From Fervidicola ferrireducens (lineage in GTDB: Bacteria > Bacillota > Thermosediminibacteria > Thermosediminibacterales > Thermosediminibacteraceae): DNA of 64,000 nt. A model generated the notes under the pieces. That model ran no database searches. It had not been told where the DNA came from and was given only the letters and a program-made list of their open reading frames with translations. The stretch's first letter is position 1. Every line of letters begins with the position of its first letter. The stretch spans positions 1 to 64,000 of the forward strand of contig NZ_LOED01000005.1 in the NCBI RefSeq assembly GCF_001562425.1, written 5' to 3'. A program made the translations under genes and the position numbers. Shown piece by piece: positions 26,941-38,794 of the stretch.

Positions 26941-27354
26941 ATGGGTATTATTTTTGACCCCTCGGTGGAGCACAGGATAATGGTGTGCGTGACTCCACAG
27001 AAGAGCTGCGAAAGGCTGATAAAGAGGGGGGCGGCAAGGGCGAGAGAGCTAGGAGGGGAATTTTGCGTAGTATACGTAAATAAATCGGAGGATCTGAACA
27101 AGGATTTAAAGCAGCACAAAATATTGCTGGAGCTTTTCGAAATGGCAAAAAATCTGGGAGGAACGGTTTCGATTTTGGCAGGGAAAAAAGTATACCAGAC
27201 CTTGGCCGATTATGCGAGGAATAATCAGATAACCCACATAATCGTCGGCAAATCCCTGCAATCGGCTTTTGATGTGCAAAAAAACGGCGAAGTAATAAAT
27301 CCCTTGATAAAAGCCGTTGAGAAGAACGGCATAGTGGTGGAAATAGTGGAGTAG
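26941..27354 (+). CDS. Universal stress protein-like (KdpD Usp-type) domain protein
   Basis: This 137-aa protein resembles a single UspA-type domain, close to the Usp domain of KdpD. The core strand HRIMVCVTPQKSCERLIKRG is followed by helix ARARELGGEFCVVYVN. The nucleotide-site-like region is ITHIIVGKSLQSAF. The glycine-rich ATP loop (GxxGxxxxxxxxGS) is not obvious. The ATG at 26941 has AAGGGG seven bases upstream; the frame from 26905 has no such site. It is followed at 13 bases by the PAP2 gene. Role: possibly a small stress or signalling protein, but not established by sequence. Confidence 0.7.
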   Translation: MGIIFDPSVEHRIMVCVTPQKSCERLIKRGAARARELGGEFCVVYVNKSEDLNKDLKQHKILLELFEMAKNLGGTVSILAGKKVYQTLADYARNNQITHIIVGKSLQSAFDVQKNGEVINPLIKAVEKNGIVVEIVE

Positions 27355-27367
27355 GGGGTCGCCTTTT

Positions 27368-27922
27368 TTGAGAAGTTTCCTAGTTAAAATTATTGAGGGA
27401 TTGCATCAAAAGGATAAAAATCTTTTTATGTACCTGAATCAAAGGATAAAGTGCAGGCCTTTGGATGCGATAATGCCACGCATAACCCATCTCGGCGGTG
27501 CCACATTTTCAGTGCTTTTGTGTGCCTTTCTTTATATTTTTGGCAAAGAGGAAGCCAGGATTGCCGCAAGCGAAGCCTTTTTCGCCCTCACGGGGAGCCA
27601 GGGAATAGTGCAAATTTTTAAAAAGAGCATTTACAGGAAAAGACCGTATATGGTTTTGCCCAACGTGAACACATTCTGGAGAAAGCTGCTGAAGGACCAT
27701 TCCTTTCCCTCCGGGCACACAGTTGCAGGCTTTTGCCTGGCCGTGGTATTTTCCCTTTATTTTCCTGCCTATAGGTATGCCATATATTCGCTGGCCACAT
27801 TGGTGGGATTTTCCAGGATATACACCGGAATGCACTACCCCTCCGATGTGCTCAGCGGTGCTTTTCTGGGTACTACTTTTGCGTTATTGACGCATGCCAT
27901 CAAAAAACTTATCGTAAGCTGA
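27368..27922 (+). CDS. PAP2-family membrane phosphatase
   Basis: The protein (184 aa) is a membrane phosphatase of the PAP2 superfamily, a likely hydrolase of lipid phosphates such as undecaprenyl diphosphate or phosphatidic acid. All three catalytic motifs are visible: KKSIYRKRPY, FPSGHTVAG with the catalytic His, and SRIYTGMHYPSDVLSG. Hydrophobic segments surround them. The start is TTG at 27368, 13 bases after the preceding stop. Which substrate it uses is unknown. Confidence 0.85.
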   Translation: MRSFLVKIIEGLHQKDKNLFMYLNQRIKCRPLDAIMPRITHLGGATFSVLLCAFLYIFGKEEARIAASEAFFALTGSQGIVQIFKKSIYRKRPYMVLPNVNTFWRKLLKDHSFPSGHTVAGFCLAVVFSLYFPAYRYAIYSLATLVGFSRIYTGMHYPSDVLSGAFLGTTFALLTHAIKKLIVS

Positions 27923-27966
27923 AGGAAATTTTTTATCGCTCGTTAAAAAAAGGGAGGGGTTTTATA

Positions 27967-29361
27967 ATGGATATTGAAAAGGCCATAGAACTTAATGTGG
28001 AACCCCTGATAAAGTCGGTTTGTGAAATAATCAGGATACGGAGCGTTGAAGAACCGCCGCTTGAAGGGAAGCCTTTCGGAGAAGGAGTGGCACAGGCCCT
28101 TGATTATGCTTTAAACCTTGCCAGGAGTTTCGGCTTCAGGACTAAAAACCTGGACAACTACGTGGGATGGGCCGAGTGGGGCGAAGGAGACGAAATGGTG
28201 GGGATACTGGTTCACCTGGATGTGGTGCCGGAAGGATCGGGCTGGACCTATCCTCCCTACGGCGGGGAAATCCACGATGGAAAAATCTACGGCAGGGGTG
28301 CGGCTGACAATAAAGGGCCTGCCATGACGGCTCTGTACGCTTTAAAAACTTTGAAGGATGCCGGAGTGAAATTCAACCGGCGGGTTAGAGTGATATTCGG
28401 CACCAACGAGGAAAGCGGAATGAGATGCATAAAATACTACTTGGAACACGACGAAGAGCCCACCATGGCTTTTTCGCCCGATGCGGAATATCCGATTATA
28501 AACGGCGAAAAGGGCATCCTTACATTTTCTTTGACGAGCGATTTTGAAAATAACAAGAAAGCGAAAGAAGGAGGAGTAACGCTCGTTTCCTTGAAAGGCG
28601 GCCACAGACCCAACATGGTGCCGGATTATGCTGAGGCAGTTTTGAAAGGTGATGCCGTATACATAGAAGAAAGGTTCAGAGAATTCAAAGAAAGAACCGG
28701 GTACGATTTGGAGCTTTCAAAGGTCGATGGTACATTTGCTATTAAATCTCATGGCGTTTCCGCCCACGGAAGCATACCCCACAAGGGGAAAAATGCGGTA
28801 ATGCAGCTCATAACTTTTCTTTCGGAACTCGACATCGATGATGAAGGACAGCGGCAATTTATTCTTTTCCTGAACGAAAAAATAGGCCTTGATACTACGG
28901 GCAGGGGATTGGGAGTCGATTTTTCCGATGAGATATCGGGGCCGCTTACCTTTAATGTGGGAGTAATCCGAATGGATGAAAAATCCGGCGAGGTCGTTGT
29001 AAACATCAGGTATCCCATAAAGTATAAAGGGGAAGAGGTGATTTCGAAAATAAGGGAAAGTCTCATCGAGGGAGTTCGAGTTGAAAAGATATCCGACAAT
29101 CCGCCCCATTACGTCCCTGAGGATAGCGCTATAGTTAGGAGCTTAAAGGCGGCTTACGAAAAGGTTACGGGAGAAAAGGCCTACTGTTTTTCCATAGGCG
29201 GCGGAACGTATGCGAGGATGTTCAAAAACGCGGTGGCTTTCGGACCTGGTTTTCCGGGGAAACCGGAAGTTGCCCACGAAAAGGACGAGTACATCGAGAT
29301 TGAAGACCTTTTGAAAAACTTGAGGATTTATACCAATGTGCTTTTAGAACTCGTAAGCTGA
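27967..29361 (+). CDS. pepV: Dipeptidase PepV (M20 metallopeptidase)
   Basis: PepV cleaves dipeptides in the cytoplasm with a two-zinc centre. The 464-aa protein has the M20 metal ligands in ILVHLDVVPEG (His, catalytic Asp), GRGAADNKGPAMTALYALK (bridging Asp), FGTNEESGM (catalytic and ligand Glu), FSPDAEYP (Asp) and a C-terminal His in KPEVAHEKDEYI. The SHGVSAHGSIPHKG segment of the lid domain is typical of PepV. GGGAGGGG precedes the ATG. The length and layout are normal for the family. Confidence 0.93.
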   Translation: MDIEKAIELNVEPLIKSVCEIIRIRSVEEPPLEGKPFGEGVAQALDYALNLARSFGFRTKNLDNYVGWAEWGEGDEMVGILVHLDVVPEGSGWTYPPYGGEIHDGKIYGRGAADNKGPAMTALYALKTLKDAGVKFNRRVRVIFGTNEESGMRCIKYYLEHDEEPTMAFSPDAEYPIINGEKGILTFSLTSDFENNKKAKEGGVTLVSLKGGHRPNMVPDYAEAVLKGDAVYIEERFREFKERTGYDLELSKVDGTFAIKSHGVSAHGSIPHKGKNAVMQLITFLSELDIDDEGQRQFILFLNEKIGLDTTGRGLGVDFSDEISGPLTFNVGVIRMDEKSGEVVVNIRYPIKYKGEEVISKIRESLIEGVRVEKISDNPPHYVPEDSAIVRSLKAAYEKVTGEKAYCFSIGGGTYARMFKNAVAFGPGFPGKPEVAHEKDEYIEIEDLLKNLRIYTNVLLELVS

Positions 29362-29383
29362 ATATTTAATGTGGAGTGATAAA

Positions 29384-29692
29384 ATGCAACTCCAGAGGTT
29401 GGCCGACCCGGCCATTGATAGGCTCTTTGAGGCAATAGCGCTTTTGAGGACGAAGGAAGAATGCTATCGCTTTTTCGAGGATATTTGCACCATTGCGGAG
29501 GTAAAGGCCATGGCGCAGCGGCTTCAGGTGGCCGAGATGCTGGAAGCCGGATTTACATATAGCGATATTGCCGAAAAAACCGGAGCCAGCACTGCCACCA
29601 TAAGCAGGGTCAAGCGTTTTTTGAACTACGGCGCCGATGGCTACAAAATGATTTTGGAAAGATTAAAGGAGCTTGATGAGAAAAAAAAGTAG
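29384..29692 (+). CDS. YerC/TrpR-like DNA-binding protein
   Basis: This 102-aa protein is of the YerC/YecD family, relatives of the Trp repressor. The helix-turn-helix is seen in EAGFTYSDIAEKTGASTATISRVKRF, and the upstream helices EEVKAMAQRL-like match TrpR. In Bacillus yerC sits beside pcrB-pcrA-ligA, and the same neighbourhood (pcrA, ligA) follows here. The regulated target and ligand are unknown. The ATG at 29384 has GGAG eight bases upstream and is preferred to the ATG at 29369. Confidence 0.85.
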   Translation: MQLQRLADPAIDRLFEAIALLRTKEECYRFFEDICTIAEVKAMAQRLQVAEMLEAGFTYSDIAEKTGASTATISRVKRFLNYGADGYKMILERLKELDEKKK

Positions 29693-29713
29693 CGTGGAAC
29701 CCACGCTACTTTT
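29685..29713 (+). terminator. Terminator between yerC-like gene and pcrA
   Basis: GTAGCGTGG (29689-29697) pairs perfectly with CCACGCTAC (29701-29709) across AAC, flanked by A8 and followed by TTTT. The left edge overlaps the stop region of the upstream gene. The pcrA ribosome site begins only four bases further on, so it may attenuate rather than end transcription. Confidence 0.75.
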
Positions 29714-29728
29714 CTGTAGGAGGTAAAA

Positions 29729-33974
<4,246 letters not shown>

Positions 33975-34002
33975 CAGTTGAGACCCCTGTTTTACCGAAA
34001 AA

Positions 34003-34545
34003 TTAGCGATGGTCATTACCGGCGCCATCGCCGGCTTCGATCGCTTGATAAATTCTAAAAGCAGTGCTTTCGTCGTCGATACCCGCCTCCTCCAGCAGGT
34101 CCAGCACCTCCTCCCGGGACCAGCCCTTCGCCCGCGCGGCCGGACCGATAAGGCTTACCGCCAAGGGGATGAGGGGTTCCTTTTTTTCAGCCAGGGCCAT
34201 TTCTACTGCCTTTTTGGCTGCTTTCAGGGACCGGCTCAACAAATCCCGGTCCTCGGGCTTTAGTTTTTTGCACAGCGCTGCTTGCAGGCGGCTCTGGATT
34301 ATTTGTGGCTGGCTTTTGATTACCTTTGCCATTTCGCCAAGACATTTTTCTGCATGGGAGCACCAGGTAGCACAACCGGGGTCGAATCTGGGATTGGCTA
34401 TCTGTTTTTTGCAATTAGGGCAGCGCCGGGTCACATCATTTTTCCAGAACTCTATACTGTGGCCGCAGTGGGGGCAGGGAGACTCAAATATATCTTCAGG
34501 TCTCCAGAAACTTTTATCCTGGCCAGGACATTTCCAGAAGGACAT
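34003..34545 (-). CDS. Zinc-ribbon protein of unknown function, possibly HD-domain derived
   Basis: The 180-aa protein begins with a zinc ribbon made of CPHC and CPNC, then a third Cys cluster GCATWCSHAEKCLGE. A helical C-terminal half follows. The N-terminus (KCPGQDKSFWRPEDIFESPC) is like proteins annotated as phosphohydrolases in other thermophilic Clostridia, in which the zinc ribbon leads into an HD domain. Here no HD pair is visible: at the likely position it reads PLAVSLIGPAARAKGW. It therefore looks like a shortened or inactive relative. AAGGAGG precedes the ATG by eight bases. It lies alone between ligA (convergent) and the ferredoxin gene. Confidence 0.65.
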   Translation of the reverse strand: MSFWKCPGQDKSFWRPEDIFESPCPHCGHSIEFWKNDVTRRCPNCKKQIANPRFDPGCATWCSHAEKCLGEMAKVIKSQPQIIQSRLQAALCKKLKPEDRDLLSRSLKAAKKAVEMALAEKKEPLIPLAVSLIGPAARAKGWSREEVLDLLEEAGIDDESTAFRIYQAIEAGDGAGNDHR

Positions 34546-34590
34546 GGATCTTCCTCCTTTTTTGATGTTAAAAAATTAAGTTCGTTGTGT

Positions 34591-34627
34591 AAAGAGCCAT
34601 CCATTATCCAAGGATGGCTCTTTTTTT
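34591..34627. terminator. Strong hairpin between the zinc-ribbon and ferredoxin genes
   Basis: AAAGAGCCATCC (34591-34602) pairs with GGATGGCTCTTT (34612-34623). The plus strand continues with a run of seven Ts, the minus strand with three. It lies just past the minus-strand ferredoxin gene and probably terminates it, working on both strands. Confidence 0.7.
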
Positions 34628-34662
34628 ATGGATAAAGGCTTTAAATCATCCAATAGATGGGT

Positions 34663-35421
34663 TTAATTCTTTCTATCTCCCTTAATTCCTATCTCCACCA
34701 CGTTCAGCGGTATATCCTTCCCAGAAAGATTTAACGCTTCTTCAACAATTTTCACCAAGCCGTAGCAGCAGGGCACTTCCATGTGGGCCACGGTTACGCT
34801 CTTTATGTCGTTGCGCTTGAAAATTTCCGCAAGCTTTTTTACGTAATAATTGCCATCATCGAGTTTGGGGCAGCCTATGACCACACTTTTGCCCTTTAAA
34901 AGTTCCAGGTGATAGTTGGGGTATGCGAAGGGCACGCAGTCTGCGGTCACCAAAAGGTCGGTCCCCTCAAAGTAAGGAGCTTCCACGGGCACCAGCATGA
35001 GCTGGACCGGCCAGTTCGAAAGCTGGGACCTGATGCTCAAAAAAACTTCTCCATCGGAAAAAGCTTTTGTCGGGGCTTTTGCGTTTTCTCCGGTCTCCGA
35101 TTCGTGTTTTAAGTCTATCACCCGGCTTCCAGGGCATGAAAATCCGTGATGGTGGGTATGCACCGAGGGTTCGGATTTGCTGCGGGCCAGGTGTTCCTTT
35201 ACCGCCTCTTCGTCAAACTCTTCGGCTTCTCTTTCGATGATAGTAATCGCACCCCTCGGGCACTCGCCGAGGCAGGCACCTAGCCCGTCGCAGTACTTAT
35301 CCGAGACGAGCCTTGCCTTTCCGTCTATAATCTGTATGGCACCTTCGGCGCAGGCCGGAACGCAAAGCCCGCAGCCGTTGCACTTTTCTTCATCGATATG
35401 GACTATTTTCCTTATTGCCAT
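34663..35421 (-). CDS. Two-cluster [4Fe-4S] ferredoxin-domain protein
   Basis: This 252-aa iron-sulfur protein has two clusters near the N-terminus: CNGCGLCVPACAEGAI, and CDGLGACLGECPRGAI in which the second Cys spacing is widened. A His-rich patch (HTHHHGFSCPGSR) follows. The C-terminal domain, from about residue 130, carries CVPFAYPNYHLELLKGK, IGCPKLDD and VPCCYGLVKIVEEAL, Cys residues that may bind more metal. It is a soluble redox protein, partner unknown. GGGAGG lies eight bases before the ATG. Relatives are common as orphan genes in anaerobes. Confidence 0.8.
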   Translation of the reverse strand: MAIRKIVHIDEEKCNGCGLCVPACAEGAIQIIDGKARLVSDKYCDGLGACLGECPRGAITIIEREAEEFDEEAVKEHLARSKSEPSVHTHHHGFSCPGSRVIDLKHESETGENAKAPTKAFSDGEVFLSIRSQLSNWPVQLMLVPVEAPYFEGTDLLVTADCVPFAYPNYHLELLKGKSVVIGCPKLDDGNYYVKKLAEIFKRNDIKSVTVAHMEVPCCYGLVKIVEEALNLSGKDIPLNVVEIGIKGDRKN

Positions 35422-35613
35422 GTTCGAAACCTCCCTGTCTTGCTTGAATCTAATTCAATCATAACAGGTTTTGAAGTGTAAAGATGTGATTTACCTCACA
35501 TAGAGCCGCATGTTTTGCAGACCCTTTCTCCGACAAAATTCCTTTTCCGGGAGATAATCGACTGGTTTTTAGATGATACGTATAAATATTGTAACTTAAG
35601 TTTGAAAAATTTA

Positions 35614-35642
35614 TTGAAATTTATACTTGTGTATATTATAAT
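35614..35642 (+). promoter_or_regulatory. Promoter of the wall-binding FMN-domain protein
   Basis: TTGAAA (35614-35619) and a perfect TATAAT (35637-35642) are 17 bases apart in very AT-rich sequence. The intergenic stretch 35422-35741 otherwise holds only the hairpin listed next. Confidence 0.65.
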
Positions 35643-35679
35643 AATGGTAAAAGTGATTACTTGAACAATTTATTTCCAA

Positions 35680-35709
35680 ATGCAACCCTTAGTTAATAAA
35701 GGGTTGCAT
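35680..35709 (+). promoter_or_regulatory. 5'-UTR hairpin before the wall-binding protein
   Basis: ATGCAACCCTT (35680-35690) pairs perfectly with AAGGGTTGCAT (35699-35709). No T run follows, so it is not a usual terminator. A 5' hairpin about 30 bases into the transcript could stabilise the mRNA of a highly expressed surface protein, or be a protein-binding site. Confidence 0.5.
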
Positions 35710-35741
35710 CAAAGAAATTATTTTAAAAAAGGGGGTCTTGT

Positions 35742-37220
35742 ATGAACAAAAAATTATTTGCTGTAGCCCTTTTGGTCCTCACCGCATTTATCGTCTCTAT
35801 TGTTGCACCAATTCAGGTTGCAAAATTCTTCAAGGTGGACGCAGTTTCAGCAGCTACCGATTCATCGAACAACAGTTCAACACAAAATAAAACACCGGCG
35901 ACGCCTGCGAAGACCACCAAACCCGCTCCTGTGCAGGCTACGGTGAAGAAGCCGGCAGCTTCCACCGCGGTAACCAGCGTAAGCGGCATAAAACGACTTT
36001 TGGCTTACGGCTCCCGCGGACAGGACGTAAAGCTGCTGCAGACGCTGCTCAACCAGCATGGTTATAAGCTCAAGGTGGACGGTATATTCGGACCCAAGAC
36101 ATTGGCTGCGGTAAAGGACTTCCAGAAGAAAAATGGTCTTAAAGTGGACGGTATAGTAGGGCCAAAGACTCTGGCGAAGTTAGCACCGAAGACGGCTGCA
36201 AAACCGGCAACGCCAGCTACACAGGTAACTAAAGCTACACCGGCAACTCCGCCTCAGACTCAGAAAGTTGCGGTAAAAATAGGAAAGGTTGACTATGCAG
36301 CGCATGGAACAAAATGCTTTACCGTCGCCATCGCAGCTGTAGCCGGCGACAAGATAGTGGCTGCATACATAGACGACTATCAGTTCATGTCTAAGGACGT
36401 AGCAAAAGGAGTACCCAATATGGACCAGGAATTTGGGACTTATGTGAAGGAAGGGTATGTATTGGCGTCGAAGCTTACCAATGCGGAATACTACAGCAAC
36501 AACATGAAGACCAAGGGTGGTGCGACCAAGACTGTAAACGAGAACTTTGGTGGAATAGTCAAATTTGTGAAGGGCAAGACCATAGCTGAACTCGAGTCCA
36601 TGCTGGCGAGCTCTACGAAGGAACAGATGAGGGAGAAGGTGGATGCAGTAACCGGAGCGACGCTCGAAGATACATACGGCTACGTGAAGGCTATAGTCGA
36701 AGCAGCAAAAATTGCGAAGGCGACGCCTGATGCCGACGCCGTAATGGTGGATGCGAAAGACCTCGGAAATCTAAAGATAGGCAAAGTTGACTATGCGGCT
36801 CACGGAACCAAGTGTTTCACCCTTGCAACGGCAGTAGTTTTGGGTGACAAGATAGTGGCTGCATACATAGACGACTATCAGTTCATGTCTAAGGACGTAG
36901 CAAAAGGAGTACCCAATATGGACCAGGAATTTGGGACTTATGTGAAGGAAGGGTATGTATTGGCGTCGAAGCTTACCAATGCGGAATACTACAGCAACAA
37001 CATGAAGACCAAGGGTGGTGCGACCAAGACTGTAAACGAGAACTTTGGTGGAATAGTCAAATTTGTGAAGGGCAAGACCATAGCTGAACTCGAGTCCATG
37101 CTGGCGAGCTCTACGAAGGAACAGATGAGGGAGAAGGTGGATGCGGTAACCGGAGCGACGCTCGAAGATACATACGGCTACGTGAAGGCTATAGTCGAAG
37201 CAGCAAAAGTGGCAAAGTAA
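35742..37220 (+). CDS. Secreted peptidoglycan-binding protein with two FMN_bind-like repeats
   Basis: The 492-aa protein has a signal peptide (KKLFAVALLVLTAFIVSIVA) and a Ser/Thr/Pro/Ala-rich linker. A PG_binding_1 domain covers about residues 81-148 (GSRGQDVKLLQTLLNQHGYK, VDGIFGPKTLAAVKDFQK). A second Pro/Thr linker leads to two nearly identical domains of about 160 residues. Each ends in DAVTGAT (301-307 and 467-473), matching the D-x-x-S/T-G-A-T flavin-attachment motif that ApbE-type transferases modify. The topology resembles the FMN_bind repeats of the lipoprotein at 54980. I infer a cell-wall-bound flavoprotein, possibly an electron carrier. Cofactor attachment is not proven. It is monocistronic with its own promoter and terminator. 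Confidence 0.75.
   Translation: MNKKLFAVALLVLTAFIVSIVAPIQVAKFFKVDAVSAATDSSNNSSTQNKTPATPAKTTKPAPVQATVKKPAASTAVTSVSGIKRLLAYGSRGQDVKLLQTLLNQHGYKLKVDGIFGPKTLAAVKDFQKKNGLKVDGIVGPKTLAKLAPKTAAKPATPATQVTKATPATPPQTQKVAVKIGKVDYAAHGTKCFTVAIAAVAGDKIVAAYIDDYQFMSKDVAKGVPNMDQEFGTYVKEGYVLASKLTNAEYYSNNMKTKGGATKTVNENFGGIVKFVKGKTIAELESMLASSTKEQMREKVDAVTGATLEDTYGYVKAIVEAAKIAKATPDADAVMVDAKDLGNLKIGKVDYAAHGTKCFTLATAVVLGDKIVAAYIDDYQFMSKDVAKGVPNMDQEFGTYVKEGYVLASKLTNAEYYSNNMKTKGGATKTVNENFGGIVKFVKGKTIAELESMLASSTKEQMREKVDAVTGATLEDTYGYVKAIVEAAKVAK
36348..37208 (+). repeat. Internal 363-bp near-identical duplication
   Basis: Bases 36348-36710 recur at 36846-37208, 498 bases on, with one difference that I can find (GATGCAGTA against GATGCGGTA near 36646). 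The flanking parts of the two domains differ more. Near identity at synonymous sites points to recent duplication or ongoing gene conversion. Confidence 0.9.
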
Positions 37221-37248
37221 AGCTTGAAATAGTCGATTTTTGAAAGAG

Positions 37249-37290
37249 GGTGGTTGAAAGGCCAAAAACGGCTTTTCAACCACCTTTAAT
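37249..37290 (+). terminator. Terminator of the wall-binding protein gene
   Basis: GGTGGTTGAAA (37249-37259) pairs with TTTCAACCACC at 37274-37284, with an inner GCC/GGC, followed by a short T-rich tail. Confidence 0.75.
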
Positions 37291-37372
37291 ATTTTAACTA
37301 GTTTGTTGGGGGCAGAGAAACTTAAAGTGAATATTATGAAAGGGGGAAAGAACTCTCCGGGGGTGAGACTGT

Positions 37373-37993
37373 ATGAAAAGCGCAGAAAATAAAATTAAGC
37401 CTATACCTATGAATCCCAGGCTCCTCTTGATGCCCGGATTTTCCGAGCGTCAGATTCGCGAACATTACGAGGTACTCTACAAAGGCTACGTAAACAAGGT
37501 CAATGAAATCCGCGGTTTTCTTCTTTCGGCCAACCGCCAGGAGGCGAACGCCACGTACAGCGATTTTCGCGGCCTGAAAAAGGCAGAAACCTACGCCATG
37601 GACGGGGTCATACTTCACGAACTTTATTTCGAAAACTTAGGAGGGCCTGGCGGCGTGCCCAAAGGAGACCTCATGAGGCAGATAGAAAAGGATTTCGGCT
37701 CTTACAAAGCATGGCTGGAAGATTTTACGGCTACAGGCATCTCCGCCCGAGGCTGGGCAGTTTTGGTTTACGACAGAAGGGGTGGAAGGCTTTTCAATTA
37801 CCTGCTGGATGCCCATGACCACGGCGTTATTCAGAACACCGGAGCAATTTTAGTTTTGGACGTATACGAACATGCATATTTTATTGATTACGGCACGAGA
37901 AAAGCCGATTATATAAGGGCTTTCATGCAAAATGTGGACTGGGCTGTGGCAGAAAAAAGATGGGATAGAATAAAAAAAAGAATTGCAATATAA
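37373..37993 (+). CDS. sod: Superoxide dismutase, Fe/Mn family
   Basis: The enzyme dismutates superoxide to peroxide and oxygen. The 206-aa protein keeps the four metal ligands: His in REHYEVLYKGYVNKVNE, His in DGVILHELYFENLGGPGG, and Asp and His in LVLDVYEHAYFIDYG. The glycine-rich GGPGG and the second-shell pattern are seen. It belongs to a divergent Clostridial clade with a long N-terminus (IKPIPMNPRLLLMPGFSERQ). The choice of Fe or Mn is not clear. For an anaerobe it would be a defence gene. It has an independent transcript. Confidence 0.85.
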   Translation: MKSAENKIKPIPMNPRLLLMPGFSERQIREHYEVLYKGYVNKVNEIRGFLLSANRQEANATYSDFRGLKKAETYAMDGVILHELYFENLGGPGGVPKGDLMRQIEKDFGSYKAWLEDFTATGISARGWAVLVYDRRGGRLFNYLLDAHDHGVIQNTGAILVLDVYEHAYFIDYGTRKADYIRAFMQNVDWAVAEKRWDRIKKRIAI

Positions 37994-38022
37994 AATTAAA
38001 AAAATTGATATGTACGAATAGC

Positions 38023-38049
38023 TTGACATTTTTGCAATAGTAATATACT
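38023..38049 (+). promoter_or_regulatory. Possible promoter before the URO-D-like fragment
   Basis: TTGACA (38023-38028) is consensus, but TATACT (38044-38049) follows after only 15 bases, so activity could be weak or activator-dependent. Confidence 0.4.
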
Positions 38050-38087
38050 AATAGTGAAAAAAAACTTGTATATACATATTAAGAGGG

Positions 38088-38648
38088 GTGGACAATTTAA
38101 TATTGGATATCCGAAGATACCCGGAAAAGGTCAAAAAAGCCGCCGAAGCGCTGGTAGAACTCCTGATAAACTACTCATTATCTTTTAAGGCCATGGGAGC
38201 CAAATACGCTATGTTCCCACTGCACCTAAACGAGTACCTGTCGCCAAAGCTTTACAAAGAGTTTTACTGGCCGACGCTGAAAGCCATCATACTCAGGCTA
38301 TTAGAAGAAGGCATAAAATCCTGGGTCTTCTTCGAAGGGCGCCACGACGCTCACCTGGAAACCATTTTGGAACTGCCTAAAGGATGGGGAGTTGCGTATT
38401 TTGAAAAGACCGACGTGGTTAAAGCGAAACAATTGCTGAAGGGCCATACGTGTGTCATGGGAGGTATACCGGTCGGACTGCTGGTCGGCGGAACGCCGGA
38501 AAAGATAAAGGAATATATCAGAAATTTACTGGAGCAGGTGAAGCCGGGAGGAGGCTTCATACTGGCCGCCGGAGTAGGCTCGGTACCAGCCGATACGCCG
38601 GTGGAAAATTTGAAAGCCGTAATTGAAGCTGTAGAAGAATACGGTTAA
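38088..38648 (+). CDS. Half-length URO-D superfamily protein
   Basis: The protein (186 aa) matches the C-terminal half of uroporphyrinogen decarboxylase-like proteins. This superfamily also includes corrinoid methyltransferases MtaA/CmuA. Motifs: HLNEYLSPKLYKEFYWP, VFFEGRHDAHLETILELPKG, VMGGIPVGLLVGGTPEKIKE and PGGGFILAAGVGSVPADTP. Whole members are about 340 aa, and the N-terminal half of the barrel is missing. The start is uncertain: GTG at 38088 has AGAGGGG too close, and TTG at 38103 is further. A terminator follows and a promoter-like site precedes it. This could be a 5'-truncated gene that is still expressed, or a natural short paralog. Confidence 0.6.
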   Translation: MDNLILDIRRYPEKVKKAAEALVELLINYSLSFKAMGAKYAMFPLHLNEYLSPKLYKEFYWPTLKAIILRLLEEGIKSWVFFEGRHDAHLETILELPKGWGVAYFEKTDVVKAKQLLKGHTCVMGGIPVGLLVGGTPEKIKEYIRNLLEQVKPGGGFILAAGVGSVPADTPVENLKAVIEAVEEYG

Positions 38649-38650
38649 TT

Positions 38651-38691
38651 AAAAAATCGGCACCGACTGTAATGGTCGGTGCCGATTTTTT
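38651..38691 (+). terminator. Terminator of the URO-D-like gene
   Basis: AAAAAATCGGCACCGAC (38651-38667) pairs perfectly with GTCGGTGCCGATTTTTT (38675-38691). It is one of the strongest hairpins in the window. Confidence 0.9.
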
Positions 38692-38708
38692 AATACATAA
38701 TCTTCGGA

Positions 38709-38738
38709 TTGCGCTTTACGGCACTTTTAATATATAAT
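38709..38738 (+). promoter_or_regulatory. Promoter of cbiQ-cbiO
   Basis: TTGCGC (38709-38714) and TATAAT (38733-38738) are 18 bases apart, about 57 bases before cbiQ. Confidence 0.5.
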
Positions 38739-38794
38739 CATTTTACAGGCATGTGGGTGCAGATTTGCCTTTTTTTCTGTTAGAGGTGTTTGAT

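Noticed and set aside
34064-34579. 171-aa plus-strand frame opposite the zinc-ribbon gene
   Set aside because: The minus-strand frame has the Cys pattern and a ribosome site; the plus frame has neither.
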